Assembly (NCBI GenBank): GCA_021464525.1
Contig: JADRCO010001121.1
Span: 1 to 22,383, forward strand
Source: Rhizophagus sp. LPA8_4_AMF
Taxonomy: Eukaryota > Glomeromycota > Glomeromycetes > Glomerales > Glomeraceae
Reading direction: 5' to 3'
DNA length: 22,383 bases
Each line of letters starts with the position of its first letter. Within the stretch, counting starts at the first letter, position 1. Positions 1 to 8,295 of this stretch are shown piece by piece. A program made the position numbers and the translations under genes. The notes below the pieces were generated by a model that saw only the letters and a list, made by a program, of their open reading frames with translations, was not told the DNA's origin and ran no database searches.

Positions 1-648
1 ATTAAATTATTTAATTATTTTATAATTATTTATATAAAAAATATAAAAAATATCATAATACCAAAATTGCTTGCTAAAATTATTTTATAAAAAATTAATT
101 TAGGAGCCATCTATAGATGTGATGCAACTTTATTATAACTTTTTTTTTTTCTTTTTTTTTTCTTTTTATAATTTTATATTTTATTTTTCTTATTGCTAAA
201 TTGACAAGATGTTATTGTTTTATAATTTTTTCTTCTTCAGTTATATTATTGGTTAGATGAATTGGATTATTTCAAGTATATGGAGGTCTTTTATGCTGAA
301 TCCTAATGTGTATAATAGGGTATCATAATTTATAATAGTAAAAAAGTCAATTTATCATTCCTTTGATAATAGTAGATAGTATGATTTTTATGACAGTGAA
401 AGAACAAAGAAGGTTACCACTGGAAGAGCAGAAGATTGAATTTCAATTTTTCCATTTCTGCATTTTCTATTACTGATTTCTACTTTACATATCGAGCGTA
501 AATAATAATCTTCTTCCTTAAATTAGCAGTTCAAATCTGAGTTATTCTTTTCCCTTATTATTTTTTTAACATTAATAAAAATATTTTTTTTTACTTTTTT
601 CTTTACTACAGTATAGTAGATCTCTGAGTTAATCAACATAAAAAGCAG

Positions 649-723
649 GGTTTATTACTAAAATAGGTTATTTTATCATAAGCTTACCTGCTAAATGAAT
701 AACTTACCAATAGTACACATATG
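649..723 (+). repeat. Dispersed repeat, copy 1
   Basis: Two exact blocks, ggtttattactaaa at 649-662 and aatagtacacatatg at 709-723, recur as reverse complements in the same relative order at 20168-20227. A shared acctg lies between them. Spacing differs (75 versus 60 nt overall), so these are diverged copies. The flanking sequence also aligns weakly. It is likely a remnant of a transposable element; the family is unknown. Confidence 0.6.
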
Positions 724-1519
724 GAATTCTTTGAGAATAACAGGTAGTTTATTAGTTACTTATGTTGTCTTAATTTAGTTTTTATTTTTACATATGTATT
801 AGATTACTAATTTCTGATTCAATAAACTAATAAATGTGCTGCAGCAATTTTAAAAAAAATAAATAAATAAATTTATAGAAAAAAATGTTTTATTTAATTA
901 GAACAACTTTTATTCAGAAATTTTTTAAAAAAATATACATTTTTAATCTTTTAAAATTAATAGTAATAGTCATCATATATTTAAAATTTTATGTAATTTA
1001 TAATTTTGCCATAAATTAATGGTAATAATTATTCTTTAAATGAATACTTATATAATCTTATATAATTATAATTTGACTTACCAAATCAAGTTAATTTTAA
1101 ATTAATTTATTTGAAATTAAAATTTAGCCAATTTTGGCTTTTTTTTTATTGCTGTTATAATTTTACATTAGTAATTTTTATATTTATAATCATATTTTTA
1201 TTATTATTTTATTTTTAGTATTAGTTTTATTTTAGTTTTAACAAAGAAACAATGGATAAAAATTAGTATATAAAGATTAACATTGTTAGTATATTCTTTA
1301 TAAACTCTAGGCAAAGTTATTGCTAATCTGACATGATTGGCAGGGATAAAATAAGAAAATTTCAGGATATTTTTAATAGTAAATAATTATCGGCTAAAGT
1401 TTTTTGTAAAAAAAAAATTTCCTTGTTTAATTATTATCCCCTTTTTGCAAAAATGAAATGGAAGTGTACTTCCGATTTATTAAAATGTTGATCTTACTTA
1501 ATGCAATTGCTAATTAACT

Positions 1520-1526
1520 TGTTTCA
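1520..1526 (-). promoter_or_regulatory. Pheromone-response-element-like heptamer
   Basis: TGTTTCA on the plus strand reads TGAAACA on the minus strand. That is the heptamer bound by Ste12 homeodomain proteins in yeast. It lies about 880 nt upstream of the STE12 start codon. A second copy is at 1754-1760. Function is inferred from the match only. Confidence 0.25.
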
Positions 1527-1753
1527 GATAATAATATTAATATTAGAAACAACGGTTGAGACAATCGCATCCATTGCATAAATTTGAATCGTTTTAGAAT
1601 GGTTAATAAGGGGAGACAAAGATGTTGTAGCAAGTTGTACCGCAGTAAGTGCGACTCTAGTGGATGTTGCATTCTGCAGGAGACTTCAGTTATATTTATA
1701 AATGGTTCACAAAAAGAATATTTTATATAAGGTAATTTGTATTGTTAAAATAT

Positions 1754-1760
1754 TGTTTCA
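1754..1760 (-). promoter_or_regulatory. Pheromone-response-element-like heptamer
   Basis: Second TGTTTCA (TGAAACA on the minus strand), about 645 nt upstream of the STE12 start and in the same orientation as the copy at 1520. Two copies in a promoter of the factor that binds this motif would fit autoregulation, but a seven-base motif can occur by chance. Confidence 0.25.
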
Positions 1761-2088
1761 AATATGTTGTTCTTTGATAACTATTATTCTATATTTATAT
1801 ACACTTATGCATTAATAAATTTAGTACAGATTATTTATATTTTGTTTACAATACTATTACTTGTTCCGTCTATTCAAAGACGATGTTAATAACATGTGGT
1901 ACTTTTGTGCTACCTTGATTAATTGGGCCGACAAGCCGACAAGAACAATCTCCCAATCAACTATTTTTTCAAGCATTCCTTTTTAGTCGTTTGTTACCCT
2001 CAAGTACTTTTTTATAGAGCCCCACTTTGTCCTGGCCCTATTAAACCCTCCCCTCCCCCGTTGTGAAAATTTTTTTTAACCCAAGTAG

Positions 2089-2202
2089 ATGCTAAATATT
2101 TTAATAATAGACAGAACCTCTTTGCCGCCTGCGGAAAAAAAAAATATTTCTCTCAGGTTTTCCCCTTCTCAAAAAGATCACCAAGGAGCTGTGCAGCCTT
2201 GA
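2089..2202 (+). other. Possible upstream ORF (37 codons) in STE12 leader
   Basis: An ATG at 2089 opens a 37-codon frame ending at TGA 2200-2202, about 200 nt before the STE12 start. If the transcript begins upstream of 2089, this would act as a uORF. A possible splice acceptor (pyrimidine run then CAG near 2155) could remove it. The peptide resembles nothing I recognise and the transcription start is unknown. Confidence 0.2.
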
Positions 2203-2404
2203 ATCCTCTAATCTCAAAGCCATATTTTTGTTTGATACAAATTATATCGGCTTTTCTCCCAAAACTTTACTCTCCTAAAAAAAAAAAATATTCTTACCTT
2301 CTAAACTGCTTGCAGTTCAGTTGTCAAAAAAAAAAAAAAAAATTTAATTGTGTTTTTTTTGTAAAAAGACATCCTTTAATTTAAATTAGAAAATATCAAT
2401 AAAA

Positions 2405-3991
2405 ATGAATTCAGTAGAAAGCACAATGAAGACCCCAATGGAACAAGTTGATGAGCTCAAATACTGGTTAGCTACTGCACCAGTAAATTGGGAACTTGAC
2501 CAAAATATCCGTCGTTATCTTCTTCCTACCGGTGAATATATTTCTTGTGTCCTCTGGAATAGTCTTTACCACATAACAGGCACTGATATTGTAAGGAGTC
2601 TGGTATTCCGTTTCCAAGCTTTCGGTAGACCCGTAAAGAATATCAAAAAATTTGAAGAAGGTGTTTTTAGTGACTTAAGGAACTTAAAACCTGGCATGGA
2701 TGCTTCTCTCGAAGAACCCAAATCTGAATTTCTTGAAATGTTATATAAAAATAACTGTATTCGAACTCAAAAGAAACAAAAAGTTTTCTACTGGTTCTCT
2801 GTTCCTCATGATAGATTATTTTTAGACGCATTAGAACGGGATTTAAAACGTGAAAAGATGGGTATTGAACCTACCACTGTTGCTATTGCTGAACCTGCTC
2901 TTTCTTTCTCATTTGATTCCACACAATCATTATATGACCAATTTACAAAGGGAATGTCTCCAAATTCATCTGCTCCTTCCTCTCCACAAATACGTGGATT
3001 AGTTTATGATTCTTCAATACCACCAATGGCTCCTTCTATGATTGGTACTCAAATAAAGACAGATGACCCATCCGGTGTTTTGTATTCTCTTGACCAGGAA
3101 TCCATGGGAAATGCAACATCAGCTCAGCCTTCTTTGGGCACTTTTGCTTTATTTCAACCCTCAATTCCCGATAATACAATGGTTAAACCACAAATGTACC
3201 CATCTCCCGATCTTGGTTATTGTTCTATGGATGAACTCCAAAAAGGACCTTTCGAAGCGAGTACCCCGCCAGAATACTTTGTTTCTGGATCTCCATGGAG
3301 TACATCTTCCTTAGAAGAACCATATGTAGATAGTCGTCACCCATCACCAGATCATTTAGAAGCTCATGTTTCAGGATTGACTCAAACTATTGTACCTTCA
3401 TCAACAGCATACAATAATCCCAATACTACTGCTGCAACTGCCGCTAATCTTTTTGGAATGTTTTCAATCTTTGAGGGATCTCCAACTTATAAGCAAAGGA
3501 GAAGACGCGCAAATTCTTGCAATAACGTTAATGTAAATAATAACAACAATAATAACTCGACAACTCATCGTTCTAATGCGACTCCCTATCCCCTCAAAAC
3601 CTATACATGCCCACTTCCAACATGTGGTCGTCTATTCAAACGTCTTGAGCATTTGAAACGTCATGTTCGTACTCATACCATGGAACGTCCTTATTCATGT
3701 CAAGTCTGCGGCAAGAGGTTCTCTAGATCCGATAATTTAGCACAGCATCGTAAAACTCATGAACGCGGAATGAGTAACTCTCCACCACCATCTGATGACG
3801 GTTCCAACACTTCTGATCTTGGTTACGATGAAGGTGTTGTCAATGATTGCTATAATTATGATAGTTCCAATATCACACCATCTTGTGTTCCTAATGGACT
3901 TGCTGTTTACACCACTTCAGAACATCCAAGTTACTCACTTTTCCAATATCCATATTTGGAGGGAAATACCGGAAACGGAATCATTGTTTAA
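2405..3991 (+). CDS. STE12: Ste12-like transcription factor with two C2H2 zinc fingers
   Basis: The 528-residue protein is encoded by one uninterrupted exon. Residues about 19-158 form the STE (homeodomain-like) DNA-binding domain, beginning [20 protein letters not shown]. The middle is Ser/Pro/Thr-rich. A basic patch (YKQRRRR, 362-368) and an Asn-rich run (about 374-383) precede two C2H2 fingers: 400-424 (C402, C407, H420, H424) and 430-452 (C432, C435, H448, H452). This SteA-type arrangement is usual in filamentous and early-diverging fungi; yeast Ste12 lacks the fingers. The family acts in the nucleus below the pheromone/filamentation MAP kinase and is needed for host penetration in several plant-associated fungi. 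The start at 2405 places the STE domain at the usual short distance from the N-terminus. The frame is intact. The lack of introns stands out against its neighbours. Possible response elements lie upstream and structured DNA downstream. Confidence 0.95.
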   Translation: MNSVESTMKTPMEQVDELKYWLATAPVNWELDQNIRRYLLPTGEYISCVLWNSLYHITGTDIVRSLVFRFQAFGRPVKNIKKFEEGVFSDLRNLKPGMDASLEEPKSEFLEMLYKNNCIRTQKKQKVFYWFSVPHDRLFLDALERDLKREKMGIEPTTVAIAEPALSFSFDSTQSLYDQFTKGMSPNSSAPSSPQIRGLVYDSSIPPMAPSMIGTQIKTDDPSGVLYSLDQESMGNATSAQPSLGTFALFQPSIPDNTMVKPQMYPSPDLGYCSMDELQKGPFEASTPPEYFVSGSPWSTSSLEEPYVDSRHPSPDHLEAHVSGLTQTIVPSSTAYNNPNTTAATAANLFGMFSIFEGSPTYKQRRRRANSCNNVNVNNNNNNNSTTHRSNATPYPLKTYTCPLPTCGRLFKRLEHLKRHVRTHTMERPYSCQVCGKRFSRSDNLAQHRKTHERGMSNSPPPSDDGSNTSDLGYDEGVVNDCYNYDSSNITPSCVPNGLAVYTTSEHPSYSLFQYPYLEGNTGNGIIV

Positions 3992-4260
3992 TTTTATTTT
4001 TTGATCTTATTCCCTCCTCCTCTCTATTGGGGTTCTTATTTAAAAGTATTTGTAATATTATATATATATATATATTTTTTTTTTGGTGTATCTATGCGAG
4101 GGAACTATTTGAGTTATTCTTTTCTTTATCTATGGGTGGAAAAAAGGACTGGACTTTATTATCGTTAATATGAGATCTTTATTTATTTATTTATTTTCTT
4201 CTAAAAACATTTTCTTGGGTTTATAATTTCATTTTTTTTTTGTTAATATTTTTTTTTTCT

Positions 4261-4345
4261 GACAATATTCGTCGAGGCGACTGGTGCGTCTTCTAGCATT
4301 TTGATATTTCCATCATATATCCATTATCATCTTTCGAATATTGTC
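4261..4345. repeat. 11-bp perfect inverted repeat enclosing a small hairpin
   Basis: GACAATATTCG at 4261-4271 is the exact reverse complement of CGAATATTGTC at 4335-4345. Just inside the left arm is GTCG-AGG-CGAC (4271-4281), a four-pair hairpin. It begins about 270 nt after the STE12 stop codon and could form a structured element in the 3' UTR or in a separate RNA. No known RNA family is recognised. Confidence 0.5.
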
Positions 4346-4390
4346 TTGTAATATTTCACAACGGGGACAAAAAAACATGAGCAATGAAAA

Positions 4391-4426
4391 CGTTCGATCT
4401 TCACTTTTTTTAAAAAGTCTAGAACG
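4391..4426. repeat. Nested inverted repeat
   Basis: CGTTC (4391-4395) pairs with GAACG (4422-4426). Inside it, ACTTTTT (4403-4409) pairs with AAAAAGT (4412-4418) across a two-base loop. The AT core alone would be unremarkable; the outer GC-containing arm makes it worth noting. Confidence 0.4.
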
Positions 4427-4929
4427 CTGGCGTATTTCAAGGAGGGGTGCACTGGACCCTATAATACATAATTTTAATGTTAAAAGAAAAGGGAAACGAC
4501 AGGTTTCGTTACCTTAACCTTTGTAATTAATTCATTATTCCCGCAAAAAAAATCCCTTAAAAAATCCTTTTTATAACGATAAAATTATTCAAAAGTACTT
4601 ATTTCTCTTTATTTCTCTTTTCTTTATTCTCACTTAATACTTTCTTTAATGACAAACCCCGTCGTGTTTTTGCATGACATTGTATTATATTATTTTTTTT
4701 ATATTATTTTTTTTTTTTATAGCAAATTGCTGGACAAATTGCCCACCCCTTTACCTTTTTAAATAATATTCCCTTGTCCTTTTTGCTTTCTTGGAAGTTC
4801 TTTTGGGAATATATGGGTGTTCGGTTTAGTCTTGCTTTTTTTAAGAATTATAATTCCCTGTTTACCCATTAATAATCAAAAAAATTAGTAAAACTTTTTA
4901 CTTTAACCCTTTTATAATATAAAAATTCT

Positions 4930-5001
4930 TTTTTATTTTTTGGACGCGGTACTTTATTGTAATGAAAGTAACATTATCGCGTAAATACCAAAAAATAAAA
5001 A
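4930..5001. repeat. 72-nt imperfect hairpin with 14-bp perfect terminal arms
   Basis: The left arm TTTTTATTTTTTGG (4930-4943) is the exact reverse complement of CCAAAAAATAAAAA (4988-5001). Inside, ACGCG (4944-4948) pairs with CGCGT (4978-4982), and ACTTT (4951-4955) pairs with AAAGT (4965-4969) around a nine-base loop. A five-base bulge (4983-4987) and a further asymmetric gap interrupt the right side. It may be a foldback/MITE-like remnant or a hairpin RNA precursor. Confidence 0.5.
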
Positions 5002-5103
5002 GGCAAAATCTAAAAATTTAAAGTTGAAAATATGTTTTTAACCCCAATATCAAAAATAAACAATAAGTGTGACTTTTGTCAAAAAATTTGCAAAATCCCG
5101 AGG

Positions 5104-5130
5104 GAGGTCAACTCTTAGAATGGTGACCTC
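5104..5130 (+). repeat. 7-bp GC-containing hairpin followed by a T run
   Basis: GAGGTCA (5104-5110) is the reverse complement of TGACCTC (5124-5130), with a 13-base loop, directly followed by five T residues. The form looks like an intrinsic terminator or the 3' end of a small RNA. In a fungal genome a Pol III T-run stop or an mRNA hairpin would be likelier. Function unknown. Confidence 0.4.
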
Positions 5131-5497
5131 TTTTTAAAAATCCCTTTAATGTATAATGTAAAGTTAATAAAAAAAAATATTTAAACCTTTTATCTATATA
5201 TTTGATGTTCTAATTTTTTTCATCTCTACATGAAGAAATATTCAAAGGGAAAAAAGAAAGGTAGGGAGGAAAAATTGATTCACACAAAATTCACCAGAAT
5301 AACGAAGAATTAGACCATTTCTTTATAGGTAAACATCTGGCCTGATATTATTTTTCGAGGGCCTTCCTTATTTCGTTATTCATTTTTTTCTTTGTATCAT
5401 ATTTGAAACTATATTTTTTCACATAAATTTTATTATGATTTATATATAGATAAAAAAAAAATAAGAAAAATTGTTTCATATGTTAAATCCTAAGAAC

Positions 5498-5548
5498 AAA
5501 AAAAAAAAAAAAAAAAAAAAAAAATAAAAATTATTTATAAAAAAAAAA

Positions 5549-5582
<34 letters not shown>
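5498..5582 (+). repeat. Two long poly(A) runs
   Basis: There are 27 consecutive A at 5498-5524, then a short AT-rich spacer with one C, then 33 consecutive A at 5550-5582. They could be expanded homopolymers or retroposon tails; I found no clear target-site duplication or element body, so only the repeat is claimed. Run lengths may carry sequencing error. Confidence 0.8.
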
Positions 5583-5584
<2 letters not shown>

Positions 5585-5913
5585 GCTTTTGGGTTAATAG
5601 TATTAGTTTTATTTCTTTTTGATAAAGGAATTAGATGGGATCAGGGAAGGATCTGAATTCTTGTATTTAGTTCTTATAATATTTATACTATTTTATTTAG
5701 TAATTTTCGAACACTCAAAAAAGGACAACCAGAAAATCAAAAAAAAATAAAAAAAAATAAAAAAAATTACCTTAACAAAATTCTATTTTCACGTGTTCAA
5801 AAATTTTTATTTATTGTAATTGCTGCGGAACAAAGATATAATTTTTTGTATAGCATTTCTAAAGAATTTTATTAATTTATTAATTTATATATAAAAAGAA
5901 AAATCATTTAATA

Positions 5914-7551
5914 ATGTTTGTTAATGATCCTGAAGGTGTCGATAAAGAAATTGTTGAAGAGGAAGCAAAGGTCTTATTTTCTTTAACCTCTTTATAAATT
6001 TCCATGTCTAAATTATTTTTCTTCGACTTTCGTTCTTAATTTAGCATTTACGAAAAGTTTTGAATACTTTTACTTTATATAAGTCACATGCCTTAACTTC
6101 TAATAATCGTCGTAGAACAGATTATTATGCTTTGCCGGAGCGGCATAAGGCTTTAATACCTGAATACTTAACAAGGTTAAATAAGGTAGACCATGCAATT
6201 TCAAAAAATTATCATGTACTGAAACAGATACTATCTGATGGTAAATTATTTGTTGGTGACGAATATAAAGTATGTACGATCTTTTTTTTCGTAAAAAGAT
6301 CGATAATATGCTTCAAACTAATAAAGTTTGAAATTTTCAAAAGGATAGTTCCAATAATGATAATGATGATAAAGAACAAGTAACAGAATATGATATGGAT
6401 AAATTAAGGAGCACTATTAAACAATTTGTAAGAGAATGGGCGATTGAGGTAAATAATAAAGTATTTTGGTTTAAAATAAATTGTGAATTTTTTCACACGT
6501 TTAAAATGTATTATAGGGAAAATCCGAGAGAGATGCAGCATATAAACCTTTACTTGACGCGTTAAATGAGTTTTTTAAAGATGTTTCAAAGGAGGAAAGA
6601 GCATCTATCCGTGTCTTAGTTCCCGGAGCTGGATTAGGGCGCTTAGCATTTGATATCGTACAGCAAGGATTTAGCTGTCAAGGTAAACATATAAATTAAA
6701 AAAAACCACAATCGCATAGTCTCATTGGTCTCATTGTTTTCATTTTAATTATTAGGAAACGAATTTTCATTTTACATGGTATGGTTAAATCTGTTAAATT
6801 GATATGTAAAATGATACTTCTTTCTTAGATAATGCTAATAGATTTAATCAATAAATTATCTCAGCTATTAGCATCTCATTTTATATTAAACAGGTATAAT
6901 TATTTAAATGTTCGGAATTTTTTTTTATAAATTAAGGATTGTAATAGATTAATAATAAAAAGTAATTTTATTATAGAATTGAGAGAGTTCACCAGCATGA
7001 AATTTATCCGTTCATTCATTCCTTCTCCAATATAGTATCCTCAGATGATCAATTAAAACCTATCTTTATACCAGATATATTACCCAGCAACATTCCGCCA
7101 GATTCCAATTTTTCAATGGTAGCGGGTGATTTTGTTGAAGTTTATGGAGAGGAACAACATATAGAAAAATGGGATTGTATTGTCACTTGCTTTTTCATTG
7201 ATACAGCTAAGAATATTTTAGAATATATTGAAATATTTCACCGAATTCTAAAATCCGGAGGGCTATGGATTAATATTGGTCCGTTATTATATCATTATGA
7301 AAATTCTCCTGGCGAAATGTCAATCGAATTAAGTTTAGATCAAGTTAAATGCGCCATAAAAGAAACTGGCTTTCTATTTCAGGTATTTTATATTCTAACA
7401 ATTGATTATATTATGTTGTAAACATTTAATTTTACTATTCTTATTTAATTTAAAGGATGAAAAGAACATAAATACTACTTATACTTCAAATCCAAATGGG
7501 ATGCTAAAATATGTTTATGAATGCTCTTTTTGGACTTGTGTTAAGCAATGA
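5914..7551 (+). CDS. Carnosine N-methyltransferase family (N2227-like) protein
   Basis: Eight exons: 5914-5970, 6045-6269, 6344-6448, 6517-6682, 6756-6778, 6865-6893, 6977-7382, 7456-7551. They encode 368 residues, close to the family's usual 370-410. Residues 67-77 carry the family motif DYYALPERHKA. The S-adenosylmethionine motif VLVPGAGLGRL is at 162-172, followed by GNEFSFYMLLASHFILNR built from three exons, then the downstream acidic strand WDCIVTCFFIDTA and the GGLWINIGPLLYH strand typical of N2227. Animal homologues (CARNMT1) methylate carnosine to anserine and also protein histidine. Carnosine is not a known fungal metabolite, so a protein-histidine or other dipeptide substrate is likelier here (inference). 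All junctions are GT-AG and keep frame. Exons 5 and 6 are only 23 and 29 nt, easily missed by automatic annotation. It is transcribed in the same direction as the zinc transporter, 744 nt away. Confidence 0.92.
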
Positions 7552-7694
7552 AAAGAAAATAAATTGAATTATTTTAATTATTTATTTATTCATTAAAAAA
7601 AACTAAGCATATTTAGAATATTTGTAAGATAGATAACTTTTTATCATTGTAAAATGAACGTGAAAGTATGTAATTTTAACAATAAGAATTTTTA

Positions 7695-7705
7695 ACCGAT
7701 AAGGT
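7695..7705. promoter_or_regulatory. Zinc-responsive-element-like palindrome
   Basis: ACCGATAAGGT matches the yeast Zap1 element ACCYTNAAGGT at all outer positions and differs at the two central Y and T positions. It lies about 590 nt upstream of the zinc transporter start codon. Confidence 0.35.
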
Positions 7706-7869
7706 ACGTTGTTGACTAATAAATGAGAACCGTTTTTAGATAATTGATAAGATACTGCACATATATAGTAAAATTATACGGTTAAAACTTGATTTGAAAA
7801 AGGTTTCCCAACAAATTTTATTGTGTTGAACATGTTGTGCCCCTTCTTTCTGATTTTTTTTGAATCGTG

Positions 7870-7880
7870 ACCATTAAGGT
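7870..7880. promoter_or_regulatory. Zinc-responsive-element-like palindrome
   Basis: ACCATTAAGGT differs from the yeast Zap1 element ACCYTNAAGGT at one position only. It lies about 415 nt upstream of the zinc transporter start codon and is the best of the three matches. Confidence 0.4.
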
Positions 7881-7965
7881 ACTTCACTTACGAAGCCACG
7901 CATGATTGCACAAACAGATTATTACTGAAATGAGTTAGTTGTAACTTATGAGGTACGTGTCTTTT

Positions 7966-7977
7966 ACCCTTTGAGGT
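7966..7977. promoter_or_regulatory. Degenerate zinc-responsive-element-like palindrome
   Basis: ACCCTTTGAGGT is a near-palindrome with the ACC/GGT ends of a Zap1 element but one extra base in the middle. It lies about 320 nt upstream of the zinc transporter start. It is listed because it lies close to two better matches. Confidence 0.25.
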
Positions 7978-8295
7978 ACTCTTTTATATCATAGATCAGA
8001 GGAATTAACTATTTAACTTCATTGTATTACGTTGAATCAACATCTTGTCATATTATTTTTCGAAAATATGCTCATACTTATCAATCATTATTACCCCGAT
8101 TTGCCTTTTATTTATTTATATTATGTGTACCTTCATAGTTTTTTTCCTCATAACCGGAAAAAATATTTCATTTTAAACCAACGTTTAACTAATTAAAATT
8201 CATTATAAATTATTTTTAACCAACTTGTAAAAAACTTTTTTTTTTTAAATAAAAAAAGACTTCTTAATATTTCGTTTATATAGAACCATAAAATC

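Larger units (their letters stand above)
1..2404. other. Gene-poor AT-rich leader and STE12 upstream region
   Basis: I see no coding region I can support on either strand. The left 1.5 kb is very AT-rich with homopolymer T runs. It contains one copy of a dispersed repeat (649-723) that recurs inverted at 20168-20227. From about 1550 the sequence becomes less AT-biased and pyrimidine-rich (CT-rich block near 2044-2060), as expected for a promoter and 5' leader. A tandem CCGACAAG pair lies near 1928-1943. Two heptamers matching the yeast pheromone response element are listed separately. Confidence 0.6.
3992..5913. other. Long non-coding stretch between STE12 and the methyltransferase gene
   Basis: There is no supportable gene in about 1.9 kb. 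The first part probably holds the STE12 3' UTR. It is AT-rich with less biased islands (around 4260-4480, 4930-5000 and 5090-5130), and inverted repeats sit in those islands (separate entries). Two uninterrupted A runs, 5498-5524 and 5550-5582, are followed by the leader of the next gene. A third TGTTTCA lies at 5472-5478. Confidence 0.6.
7552..8295. other. Intergenic region with zinc-transporter promoter
   Basis: This 744-nt stretch separates the end of the methyltransferase gene from the zinc transporter start and contains no gene I can support. The pentamer GGTAC recurs four times (near 7704, 7878, 7952 and 7975). Three of these sit in ACC...GGT palindromes that resemble Zap1 zinc-responsive elements and are listed separately. 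The last 200 nt are plain AT-rich sequence before the ATG. Confidence 0.55.

Noticed and set aside
520-545. Possible tRNA T-arm (GTTCAAATC)
   Set aside because: The flanking stem pairs at only three positions and no acceptor stem or anticodon arm fits around it.
2199-2384. 61-codon open frame upstream of STE12
   Set aside because: It starts with TTG, is dominated by Lys/Phe from A and T runs, and has no family resemblance.
7900-7945. C/D-box snoRNA-like ATGATTG...CTGA
   Set aside because: The C box is imperfect, there is no terminal stem, and spacing is too short.
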